NCBI RefSeq assembly: GCF_945859705.1
Contig: NC_079137.1
Span: 58,932,552 to 58,996,551 of the forward strand
DNA length: 64,000 nucleotides
Origin: Episyrphus balteatus
Taxonomy: Eukaryota; Arthropoda; Insecta; Diptera; Syrphidae
Direction: 5' to 3'
Shown here: positions 47,101-56,929 of the stretch, piece after piece
Layout: each line of letters opens with the position of its first letter
How positions within the stretch are numbered: the stretch's first letter is position 1
Program-made: the position numbers and the translations under genes
Notes under the pieces: generated by a model
The model's database searches: none
Told to the model about the DNA's origin: nothing
Seen by the model: only the letters and a program-made list of their open reading frames with translations

Positions 47101-47720
47101 AAGAAGACGGTATTCTAGTTTGTGAGACTTAAAAAAAATTGTCGATTGTTGGCGGGTGCTGATTTGGTTTATCGATTTTTGAAAGGAATCAATTCAGAGA
47201 AGTTATCACTAAGTAATTGCACTACGATAAGAATTGAATGAAGTAGTCACTTTTATCATTTTTTTGACAACATCAAACATACTGTCACCAAAATGATGTC
47301 GCAAGTGTTTCAGACAATACGTTTTTTTCTGCAAGAAATGTAATATCTTGATTCATATCCAAAATGCTTCGATGAGTACCACACAAAAAACCGTTCTTAT
47401 TAGGCATAAAATATCAAAATATAATGTTTAACTTATTAGAAATTTTGTTATTTTCTTTTTAAAAAACCTTTTATTACCCAGTGTATCTTTATTTGGTTAA
47501 TTTCTTCATAAAAATACTCAAATAAAATTGATTCATGCTCCATGTAAAAATAAATTATTTCAAAAATTTTGCGAAAACGCAAAGTGAATTTTCTGGAAAA
47601 CCAAAAGCTTTTCCAAAATTTTTTTTTCAGATTTCCTCTAATTGGGCCAAAAAACAGATAGTGTGTAAAATTTCAAGTTTCTAAGTCAACTGGAACTGGT
47701 AGCCGCCGGAAATGGGTTAA

Positions 47721-48320
47721 ACATAAAATGGCGTCGGTGTGTTGGACTTTGCGAAGCACTTTCTTGAACATTTTCACTAATTTAAAGCATAACAAGTATT
47801 TCGCGACATTCAATCGGACTCAACTATCGGCTTTTGAGGTTGCTGATGTACTATTATGTAGCTGATGTAGTAGCTCTGAAACATGGCCCAAATAATCAAT
47901 TTATTAAGTAAAGTGGAAGCCTCAAAAATAATAATTTACCAGCCAATTTGTTGCAGTGTTTTAAAAATATCAATTAAGACAAAATGCATTTAAAATAAAA
48001 TAAAAATATAAAGCATATCAAAAAAATTGGCAATTAAAAAAAAAAATTTTAATTGCAACTTAAAAAATTTGCTTACACAAATATTTATATTGCAACTGAA
48101 AAATATTTCAAATAAAATATTCTGCATTAAGAAAAAAAAATTATTGCAAATAAAATATTTTCTGCATTGTTAAAAAAAAAAATTAAAGTAAAATGTGTGT
48201 TTTTTAATACCTATTCGTCGAATTTCTGACAATATTAGGTATTAATGTATTTATCTTTTAAAAACAAAAACGGTCTAAATAAATTGCACGACTGGGTTAG
48301 CACGTACTTGCTCTTATGCT
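47721..48320. other. Intergenic, no gene seen
   Basis: AT-rich sequence with no supported gene. GCACGACTGGGTTAGCACG near 48287 may be the true left end of the dispersed repeat that follows, since a similar word occurs at 41549. Confidence 0.45.
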
Positions 48321-48322
48321 AA

Positions 48323-49055
48323 AAGTAACTCCTATGTTAAAGCTTTTAAAAAAAGAAAATAAGAGAAAAAATCAAAATTTTATATTTTCAAGAAATTAAA
48401 AAAAGAGTTAAAATCTGTTTTTAAAACTAAATTAAACACCGTTTAAAATGATCTGTTACAAAAAATCAAGTATGCCATTTTCTTTCTTGTATTAAAAGGA
48501 ATTTTTAGAAAAAAAATTTCAAAAATCGTTTGAGCCGTTTTTTCAAAAAAAAATAGTTTTTTAATATAAAAATTTTCCAACATTTTTCAAAAAAAAGTTT
48601 TTATGCCATTTTTAAGAAATAATTAATTTACACATAAAAACGAAATTGATTTTTCAAAAAAAAATTTGGAAATATTTTTTAAAAATCCAAAAATATGTTT
48701 TTTGAAAATTTTCTAAAATTTTAATTTAACCTTTACTAAAATGCTCGTTTTGTACGAGATATTCAGAAACCAAAAAAAAACGTTCCATGGCAGGTACCGT
48801 TAATAATGGTCCAAAAAATATTTTTTATTTCAAAAGTTGGCTCTTATGTAATACTACACACAAAAATTTTAATCAAAATCGTTAGAGCCGTTTTTGAAAA
48901 AATTTAACTTTTCTATTTCCGTTATATGACAGGTACCGTTAGTTTTGGTCCTAAAAAAAAAATTTCAATTTCCCCTCTAGGGAATCGCCTAAGATTGGTA
49001 ACTACCAAGTTTGAAGAGAATCGCTCTAGTCGTTTAGGCTCTAGCTCGAGGTGCC

Positions 49056-49117
<62 letters not shown>

Positions 49118-49205
49118 ATTGCCGGACCCACTTTTTTGGCATTCTCCATCATCGTAATGTCATGTAAAATTGTTATCTCGAGTTTGATTTTTTTTACGAA
49201 TCCTA
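48323..49205. repeat. Dispersed repeat copy with (ACAG)12-like tract
   Basis: Aligns by eye with 52836-53747. Shared words include GTAACTCCTATGTTAAAGC-like, AAACACCGTTT, CAGGTACCGTT, AAATCGTTAGAGCCGTTTTT, TCCCCTCTAGGGAATCGCC, the ACAG tract at 49060-49116, AATTGCCGGACCCAC and AATGTCATGTAAAATTG. The open frames across the ACAG tract are microsatellite artefacts. Confidence 0.82.
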
Positions 49206-49900
49206 ATTCTAATTTTTAATAAATTTATGAACCATGTTGAAATGTATCCTATAGGTTACTTGAACACTAAGTAATTTTCGACAAGTTTAAATTCCATGAA
49301 ATGAGGTATTCCTGATGGAATATCATTATTATCTAAAAGGGGTGTAGTTTTGTTGTTTTTATTTTTTTTTTCTTAGGACTTGTGGTTTAGAAAAATACGC
49401 TGCAAGTGAAAGTTTTTGAACAATCTTTCTTGTACTATCACTTAGTTTCATATTCTTCGAGAAAGCTTTTTAGATTCCAAAGTTATATGATAAACAAGAT
49501 TTTTCGAATAATTACTCCAAATTTTGAGGTTGAAGAACTTACGATTCCACTCACATGTGTCTAGAAATATACATATGTCTCTATCAAGTTACAAGCTTTT
49601 AGACTAATTTGAATATATAGTTCGAAATAAAGTTTATTTTTGGACCAAATAAACCAGTTCAAGATGGTTGTTGATGGATGGAATTCTGTGATATAGATAT
49701 TTTCTTGTTGTTGTTGTTGTTGTTCTTTTTGTTATAAATACTATTATCTTTTTATCGCAAAAAAATATTTTTACAAATAATCTAGGTCAAAATATTCAAA
49801 TTATTTATGAATCGTATAAAATTAACATCCTAATCATCAATTTTACCTGTATTACAAAAACAATGTTATGATAAGAATGATTCTTATTTACATTTATGTG
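49206..49900. other. Intergenic upstream of the 50 kb gene
   Basis: No gene seen. GGGGTGTAGTTTTG near 49342 is a weak relative of the GGTGTGGTTA motif. A (TTG)n microsatellite lies at about 49703-49724. Confidence 0.4.
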
Positions 49901-49914
49901 TTTTTTGAAGAAAA

Positions 49915-49950
49915 TATAAAAGACTTGTAACGCCATCATTTCAATCAGAA
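49915..49950 (+). promoter_or_regulatory. Core promoter of the 50 kb gene
   Basis: TATAAAA at 49915-49921 and ATCAGAA at 49944-49950, 29 bp apart, with the start codon at 49962. Confidence 0.78.
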
Positions 49951-49961
49951 GCAACAGAAAC

Positions 49962-50673
49962 ATGAAGGCTATAGTAGCATTATTGGTTTTAGGTAAAAAT
50001 ATTTTTTAAAAATTTTATTTTGAAGTAAGATTTTAATCCTTTTTTTATTTTTTTTTTTGGTAACTTTGTAGGTGCCGCTGTGGCTTTAGCTACAATCAAC
50101 AAAGAAATCACCATCCAGGAAGAAAATCAAGGAGGTGATAATAATCCAAAAATTTACTACACTAAACCAAAACCCGTATACGTTCAATACCAACAATATC
50201 CTCAACCCTACTATCAACCACCACCAGTTTATTATCCACCAGCACCTGCTCCAGCACCCGCACCAGCACCATATCCTCAACCAGCACCACCAACATATTA
50301 TCCATCACCACCAAGTCAATGTGTGTGCATTCCTGGACCACCAGGTCCACCTGGATTCCAAGGCCCACCTGGTCCTGATGGAAGACCCGGTAATAACGGT
50401 CTTAAAGGAGATGACGGTTATATGGGAAACAAAGGTCAATATGGAATGAAGGGTATTAAAGGTGAAATAGGTCCAATGGGTGAGATGGGCGAGAAGGGAC
50501 GTAAGGGCGATGACGGTGAAAAGGGAGTAATCGGTAATAAGGGCGATGATGGAGCAACAGGACCTCAAGGTACCGCTGGAACTGTTGGCGATGCAGGTGC
50601 AATTGGAGCTACTGGACCACCAGGACCTCCTGGTCCAACAGGACCAGCAGCTTCCAGACGTCGTCGTGATTAG
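49962..50673 (+). CDS. Pro/Tyr-rich CxC collagen-like secreted protein
   Basis: Model: exon 1 49962-49992, intron 49993-50071 (GTAAAA..TAG, 79 bp), exon 2 50072-50673; 210 residues. The signal peptide MKAIVALLVLGAAVALA is split in codon 11. After a polar stretch comes a Pro/Tyr/Gln domain (about 41-92: YYQPPPVYYPP, APAPAPAPAP, PPTYYPSPPS). Next are QCVCIP and 35 perfect triplets (99-203), then ASRRRRD. The rod alternates Lys- and Asp/Glu-bearing triplets (GDD, GNK, GMK, GEK, GRK), which favours charge pairing between chains. The next gene is its tandem paralog, with the same CVCIPGPPGPPGFQGPPG junction. The Tyr-rich head could be crosslinked oxidatively (inference). Polyadenylation signal AATAAA 50746-50751. 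Confidence 0.92.
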
Positions 50674-50759
50674 ACTTTAGTAGCAAAGTGATACAGTTCT
50701 GCTGATTCTTTCATAACAAAACCATTTATAACCGATAGAAAAAAAAATAAATATTTTTG

Positions 50760-51590
50760 AAAAAAAAAAAAAAATCAAATTGTACGCATTCTTTTGAAAG
50801 CTTCGTAATTTTTTTTTAAGCACCGATTTTTTAACAAGTGGGCATAACAAATTAGGGTCCCTAAAAATGTAGGGTCCTCAAAATTGCATGAAGAAATAAT
50901 TGGTACAATTTTTTGTTAGCAATTTCTACTAATCTTTCAGCAAAATCAACCGAAACAGTCAATAGCTGCTAGAAATAACAAGTCAGCAAAGAAAACCAAA
51001 ACAAAAGAATTGATTGAGGCAACCGAAATAATCAATAGTTGCTAGCTTAAATAAATGGTTGAATGTGATTTTATTTCCTTATTAATAGCTGCTATTTTTT
51101 CGAAAGAAGAAATTCTCTTGAAAAACTGGTATTGAAGAGTTTTTCTATTGGTTTCCATCTAAATTCGAAAGCAATTTACCTTTAAGACCTTTCTATTTCT
51201 AAAAAAATTGCAACTTACAACATTAATCAAAATTTTAAGACCTCCAGACCAAATTTAACGACTTAACCATTTTATTCAAATTTCAAATGAATAACTTTAA
51301 TTTGATACAGAATTTATTTAGTTTAAATAACTTGCATATTTTATTCTATCAGCTGCCATAAAATTTTTGGCAAGTTGGTGATAAAATTTGCATAGAATTC
51401 ATCCAATAATCTGATAGACACATGTCTTTTTGAATAAAAGAAAAAAAAAAAAAAAAATGTGTAGCAGAAATTTGGGTCAGAAATATTCAAAGACCGTTAA
51501 CTTTCTTGTGCGAATTTTTAAGTAGGTACTTTAGAATAATTCTTTTTGCATTATTTAGATAAAATTGCTCTGATATGTTTTTTTTTTTTT
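50760..51590. other. Intergenic between tandem paralogs, no gene seen
   Basis: AT-rich spacer of about 0.8 kb without recognised repeats. The next promoter begins at 51601. Confidence 0.45.
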
Positions 51591-51600
51591 TAAATTTAGG

Positions 51601-51638
51601 TATAAAAGACATTCTTTGGATCTAAATTTTCATCAGAA
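51601..51638 (+). promoter_or_regulatory. Core promoter of the 51.7 kb gene
   Basis: TATAAAAGAC at 51601 and ATCAGAAG at 51632, 31 bp apart, with the start codon at 51650. TATAAAAGAC is identical in the 50 kb gene. Confidence 0.78.
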
Positions 51639-51649
51639 GTCGCATCATC

Positions 51650-52340
51650 ATGAAGATTGTAGTAGCAATTTTGGCATTGAGTAAGTTTTTTTTTCTCCCC
51701 GAAATAAATTTTAAGGATTATTAATTTTTTCTTTTAACTAGGTACCGTTTTGGTATCATCAACAAAGGATATTAATATAAGTGTTGAAGATCAACAACAA
51801 CAAGATAATGGTGTTCGAACTTATGTAAAAAAACCAGTTAAACAAGAAGCCTATATTGTTGCCTATCCAAAACCACAACAAGTTGCTTATTATCAACCAC
51901 AACCACAGTATTATCCTCCACCACAAATGCCAGCAACATATTATCCACCTCAACCAGCCCCACCAACATATTATCCACCACCACCAAGTCAATGTGTGTG
52001 TATTCCCGGGCCACCAGGACCACCTGGATTCCAAGGACCACCTGGAGGTGATGGTAATCCTGGTACACCTGGATTTAAGGGAGATTATGGTTATATGGGA
52101 AATAAGGGTAAAATGGGTGAGAAGGGAATGAAAGGTGATATGGGTCCAATGGGTCCACCTGGAGCGAAGGGACGTCGTGGTGAAATAGGCGATAAGGGAC
52201 AAAAGGGTATAATGGGAAAGGATGGAGCAGATGGCCCACCGGGAAAGAAGGGTGACAAAGGTGATATGGGAGTTATTGGTAATGCAGGACCACCAGGACC
52301 AACTGGGTTACCGGGACCACCAAAGGCTGCAAGTAGATAA
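51650..52340 (+). CDS. Pro/Tyr-rich CxC collagen-like secreted protein, paralog of the 50 kb gene
   Basis: Model: exon 1 51650-51680, intron 51681-51741 (GTAAGT..TAG, 61 bp), exon 2 51742-52340; 209 residues. The signal peptide MKIVVAILALSTVLVSS is split in codon 11. The polar Gln-rich start (EDQQQQDNGV) is followed by a Pro/Tyr/Gln domain with QPQPQYYPPPQ and PPTYYPPPPS. Then QCVCIP and 35 perfect triplets (100-204), ending KAASR. The rod is richer in GMK, GDM and GKK than its paralog. The Arg tail is reduced to a single Arg. A Pro/Tyr head, CxC and collagen order shared with the neighbour implies a local tandem duplication. Polyadenylation signal AATAAA 52386-52391. Confidence 0.92.
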
Positions 52341-52835
52341 ATTTATTGAGTTTTTGATTGTATATTTTTCATCATTTTGATATTGAATAAAAAAAAAAAT
52401 ATAATTAATTGATTTTGCACTTTTGATATTGATTTATAAATAAAATAAAATATTTAAAAAAAAAATTATGTTTGTTACTTTTATTATCATGTGTATTTAC
52501 CATATTATTTTATATGACGCATAGAAAAATACCAAATGTCTGAACCGGAAAAGAAAATTCTCAAGTAGGTATACCTACCCGCAGACTACAGACAATTGTT
52601 TAATTTTAAGTCAATTGTAAATAACAAGTAAAAAAAAAAACAAAATTGAAAAATTGAAAAAAAAAAAAAAATTGAAATTGTTTGCAATTTTCAATCAAAT
52701 TTCCAATCAAGTTCGGATATCCTATAATCCCAGCTGCTCAAGAGGGATTTTTGGAATTATTTTTTCTGGGACCAAAAATAGCTGCCAATTTTTGTACAGA
52801 TAAATTTTCTGAATACGCCTCAAAGGATTTTAAAT

Positions 52836-53747
52836 AAAAAAGTAACTATAATGTTAAAGCTTTTTATTCAAGAAATTTAAAATTTGATATTTTGAAGAAA
52901 TTTCATAGTATAAAAAAATTAAATCTGTTTTATAATTAATTAAACTCCGTTTTAAATTATCTTAAAAAAAAAACAAATATGCCATTTTATTTCTTGTATA
53001 AAAAGGTATTTTTAGAAAAAATTTTTCGAAAATTGTAGGAGCCGTTTTTTAAAAAAATAATTTTTTATATATAAAAATTTTTTAACATTTTTCAAAAAAA
53101 AAAATGGTATGTCATTTTGAAGAAATAACTAATTTACACATAAAAACTAAATTTCAAAATTTTTCATTGATCTGTTTTCAAAAAATTGATTTTTCAAAAA
53201 AAAATTTTGAAATATTTTTAAAAAAACCAAAAATGCGTTTTTTGAAAATTTTCTAAAATTTTAATATTATCTTTACTTACACACTTTTGTATAAAAATTT
53301 TCATTTAAATCGGGTTAATTTTGTACGAGATATTCAGAAACGAAAAAAACCGTTCTATGACAGGTACCGTTGATAACGGTACAAAAAATATTTTTTTTAT
53401 TTAAAAAGTTGGCTCTTATGTGTAGTACTACACACAAAAATTTTAATCAAAATCGTTAGAGCCGTTTTTGAAAAAAATTAACTTTTTTATTTCCGTTATA
53501 TGGCAGGTACCGTTAGTTTTGGTCATAAAAAAAAAATTTCAATTTCCCCTCTAGGGAATCACCAAAAACTGCTAACTACCAAGTTTGAAGAAAATCACTT
53601 CACTCGTTAAGGCTGCAGCTCCAGATAGAGACAGACACACAGACAGACAGAATTGACGGACCCACTTTTTTGGCATTTTCCATCATCGTAATGTCATGTG
53701 AAATTGTTATCTCGAGTTCGATTTTTTTTACGAATCCTAAACCTGCA
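52836..53747. repeat. Dispersed repeat copy with short ACAG tract
   Basis: Sister of 48323-49205. Same order of words, with an interrupted short tract (GACAGACACACAGACAGACAG) ahead of AATTGACGGACCCAC. Both copies lie in the same orientation. Confidence 0.8.
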
Positions 53748-53749
53748 CC

Positions 53750-54519
53750 ATAGTACCTATATCGGAAGTAAAAAGTGATGGAATAAAAAAAAGTTGTATT
53801 TTTTCGATTTTTTTAAAATGATTTTTAAGGTTTCACTTCAACCACGTGTGAATTGCACACATGATTATTTTTGTAAACGGCTTTTATGATTTCGATTTTT
53901 TTCTAAAAATCCATAAAATTTAAAAATTGAAATTAAACACACAAATGTAAGTAACTCTAAGAGCAAGTTTGTTTAATCTAGTTGTGAATTAGATTTAATT
54001 TGTACCTAATTTATATTGCCTTAAGCTTTAATTTTATTAGCATAATGGCAACTTTCTACAAGCCACCCATCATGCAAACTCTTCATCACTGCATTACGAT
54101 TTTCGTGAAGTTTGCCGAAGCGACATTGTATGGGAAAAAAATAAAATTAAAAAATAAAAAAAAACATATACCCCCGCAAAAGTTGCATTGGGTCCAAAAA
54201 AGTATTAAAAACTTTTTTTTTTATTTGAAAATGACCACTTGTGGTCGTGCATTCGCATTGAACATATCTTGCATTTTTTTGAGTGTTTTTTTTTTTTATA
54301 AATTTATAGATTCATTTTTCTTTAAAAAAAGCCCCCATACTAGAGAAGAACCATTTTTGAACCTTTCTTTCAAATCAATGAAATCAGACATTGAGCTTCT
54401 AATTTCTAAAAACAGACTTTTTTGATAAGAAAAAAAACTTTACTGAATAGAATTCAAATTTTCATTTTTCTCGCAAAACAGTTTCGAATGATTTTCCATC
54501 TTATGGTATCTATCTACTT
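53750..54519. other. Intergenic, no gene supported
   Basis: A 141-codon open frame (54000-54425) exists but has a Lys/Phe-rich, AT-biased composition, no plausible splice or promoter context and no motif. I do not call it a gene. Confidence 0.45.
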
Positions 54520-54915
54520 CTACACTGAGAAAAAAAATATAGATTCATATTTAAATCAAACTAAAATAAATATGATTTGGTACATATGGAATCGATTTGA
54601 GTTTAATTTAAATATTAATTTATTTAATTTGAACATATTTCTGTTTGATTTTAACTAGTTTCTATTTAAAACGAATACATTTAAAAATTCTTCATTGAAA
54701 CAAACCTGTTTTTGTTCATTTCATGCTTAATAAGATAACAGCCAAACATGAATGGGTTTAATTCAAACAGAATTCTGTTTGAATTATTTTTTTTTTCTCT
54801 TTAATCTAAATAGAAAAGAGGCAAGATTAAACCAAATTCTATTTGCAATTATTAAACAGATTTTATCAAACAGGTTTCTATTTAAGAAAACCATAGTAGA
54901 ATTTTCTCCATGTAG
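54520..54915. mobile_element. Small MITE-like repeat with CTACACTGAGAAAA end
   Basis: Begins CTACACTGAGAAAAAAA and ends with the approximate complement, AATTTTCTCCATGTAG. The interior is repetitive, with TTTGATTTAAAT/TCTATTTAAA-like words. Boundaries are provisional. Confidence 0.5.
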
Positions 54916-55200
54916 GTAGTTTAACTCGCGAGGAATGTTTCAAAATTGCAATTAGATTTTTACTCATCCGATAGTAAATATCAGCAAATTATAATAAGAA
55001 ATTCTGAATTGAATTTGGTATTGTTTTTTTTTTTGTTGTGTTTTTTTTTTAAGCAAACAGAGTCTGTGAAGATTTAAAACGGACTAAAAGATCATTAACA
55101 TCAAAATTTTAATTTATTCAAGTTTGGAAGTGGTTTATTTTTTTCCTAATTAGCATTTTATGTTTATTCATTTATAATTTTGTGTATCAAAAATTTTGAC

Positions 55201-55238
55201 GATAAATAGAAAAGCCATCAACAAGCTGACTGTCAGAA
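55201..55238 (+). promoter_or_regulatory. Core promoter of the 55.3 kb gene
   Basis: The TATA-like GATAAATAG (55201-55209) and GTCAGAAC (55232-55239) keep the 30 bp spacing of the sister promoters, but the TATA is degenerate. Confidence 0.55.
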
Positions 55239-55251
55239 CAAATGTATAACG

Positions 55252-56200
55252 ATGAAGGCTAAGATCATTGCTAAAGAAATTGGTAAGATTGAAGTTGATA
55301 AATCATTAATAAAATTATAGAACATTTTCAATGATTTATTAATACATAGTATTTTTTCTTAGTTTTTGTATTGCTACTGGGAATACATCAACAAATTTAA
55401 GGTCTTATTTGGGCAAGAACAATGAGAAACAATTGTTTACTGTAGAAGCAGTAAAACCTCCAGAACCACCACAAATCTATAGTTTATATGATCAAAATAA
55501 TTTTTATTGGCAACAATCCTCAGTACAACCATCATCTCCAACGTACAAACAATGTAATTGTCCGCCTGGTCCAAGAGGACCAATGGGCTCACCCGGTTTG
55601 CCTGGTCAAGATGGCATTTCCGGTCTAAAAGGTGATATGGGAGATCTTGGAGAAAATGGTTTCCCAGGAATGCAAGGTCCAACAGGTGATAACGGCTTTA
55701 AAGGAGATAAAGGTGACAAAGGGACAGAAGGAAATAAAGGATTTGAAGGAGATAAGGGTTCCAAAGGCAATCAAGGACCGACAGGCAATACTGGTATAAA
55801 AGGTGATAAAGGATCTACTGGCACAATGGGCATTACTGGACCGATAGGACCTCCAGGACCACTGGGAAAACCAGGGGACTCAAATCGAAGAATAGCTTTC
55901 GATTATTTTGATTATGATGAAAATTTCGTTGAAACACAAGATGATGCCTATAAACCTTTGTATCCCAGTTACATGCTTCATGACTTTGGCACAGAAGGAC
56001 AAATTGAATCTCCGGAAAAAAATCAACAAGAATTGTTCGATGATTCTGTCCAAGTTGTGAAGGTTTTGGAAGATTCCGAAGATTACGATGAAAATCTAGA
56101 ACGTTCAGCAAGTTTAAGAGGTCATAATCCCAAAACAACTTCGAAATGCTTAATTCAAAATCCTTTGCAAGCTTTTTTGTGTAATTCTATGAAAAAGTAA
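55252..56200 (+). CDS. CxC collagen-like protein with long acidic C-terminal domain
   Basis: Model: exon 1 55252-55282, intron 55283-55349 (GTAAGA..ATACATAG, 67 bp), exon 2 55350-56200; 293 residues. The nearer TTCTTAG acceptor (exon from 55363) would run into a stop, so the weaker ATACATAG is preferred. It restores a signal peptide, MKAKIIAKEIVFFLSFCIA. A polar head with YDQNNFYWQQ is followed by KQCNCPP (79-83) and 35 triplets (84-188), mostly charged (GDK, GEN, GFE, GSK). Then NRR and an acidic Asp/Glu/Tyr-rich domain of about 105 residues (FDYFDYDENF), ending with two Cys. It is the only member with a sizeable domain after the rod. Promoter: GATAAATA at 55201, GTCAGAA at 55232. Confidence 0.85.
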
Positions 56201-56300
56201 TTAAAAAAAAAAATAACTAAAAACTAAATGGATTTGTTTTATTTTTTTATATTTTCAACTATTTTTGAATTATTTGAAAAAAAAAAAACTTAAGACCATT

Positions 56301-56852
56301 TTATATAGGTTTTGGTGGAATACAGCAATATCTTTTAGCTCTTCTTTCGTCTCTCGACTCACATCGTTTATAGCCTATCAAGTTGAAGTTTTTTTTTTAT
56401 TAGAAACTAATTTTTTTTACCAAAATAATGTATTTTCAAACTTACCACTTAATTCTATTGCCCATTGATCATCAAACCATTGATAGCAATTTCCTTTTTT
56501 GCCACAAAATTGAACCGATTCTTGTGGAACACTGGTTGTTGCTGGCGGTGGCAATGCTACACTACTTGGAAATGTTGCTGGTATAAGTTCTTCTAGAGGT
56601 GATATTGTTGTTTGATTTGGATCAGCTGGTGTTGGTTTGAAAACTACTGGGGTTTGTGTTGTAGAAACTGGCAGTTTTAAAGTTCTGTTATTTAATGTAT
56701 CATCACTAACAAGGGGCTGATTAATATCACTTCCGTATGTTCCTGGAGAAATTTGAAAAAGATTCAAGTCAATTTAATTTATTTTTAATTCGAAACAATG
56801 ATCACAAACCTAATATCAACAATGTGAAAATATGTAATACTAAAGAAGACAT
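56301..56852 (-). CDS. Small secreted Pro/Thr-rich protein with C-terminal Cys module
   Basis: Model with three exons: 56810-56852, 56446-56742 and 56301-56374; introns 56743-56809 (GTTTGT..CAG) and 56375-56445 (GTAAGT..TAG). 137 residues. Reading through the second donor would instead give a short unspliced end at 56417. The spliced form adds GYKRCESRDERRAKRYCCIP and is preferred because the donor is strong and the frame continues to a stop. The signal peptide is MSSLVLHIFTLLILG. The middle is Pro/Thr/Val-rich (VSTTQTPVVFKPTPA, PPPATTSVP). The end carries FCGKKGNCYQWFDD...RC...YCC, five Cys. No family recognised. It is convergent with the collagen-like gene, 100 bp apart. TATAAAAAC (minus strand) at about 56907-56915. 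Confidence 0.75.
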
Positions 56853-56905
56853 CTTTAAACAACCGATGATGAAATTAAAATGATTTAATTACAAAAAAAA
56901 ATTAA

Positions 56906-56917
56906 GTTTTTATAAAC
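56906..56917 (-). promoter_or_regulatory. TATA box of the 56.3 kb gene
   Basis: Minus-strand GTTTATAAAAAC, about 55-65 bp upstream of the start codon. Confidence 0.55.
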
Positions 56918-56929
56918 CGCTTTTTGGTT

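Larger units (their letters stand above)
45034..47720 (-). mobile_element. Decayed piggyBac-like transposon, TTAA duplication
   Basis: The element 45038-47716 is flanked by TTAA on both sides and has ends CCCATTTCCGGC / complement of GCCGGAAATGGG. Inner inverted sequences of over 100 bp follow: ACACTGGGTAATG near 45521 with its complement near 47476, and TTGCGTTTTCGCAA-type palindromes near 45055, 45395 and 47570. On the minus strand, between about 47060 and 45635, broken frames read like piggyBac transposase. One stretch contains KSHGFIDFAFDNE and APVRWNNN, another MDGIDLYDN (compare MGGVD..D in active proteins), and then MPKLEFRIF. Stops, frameshifts and an 824 bp insertion break it, so it is an inactive relic. 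Family assignment rests on ends, target and motifs. Confidence 0.82.

Noticed and set aside
48922..49219. Frames containing repeated CLSV or QTDR segments
   Set aside because: Translations of the ACAG microsatellite at 49060-49116.
54000..54425. 141-codon open frame
   Set aside because: Lys/Phe-rich AT-biased composition, no recognisable domain, no TATA-initiator pair or splice structure; likely chance.
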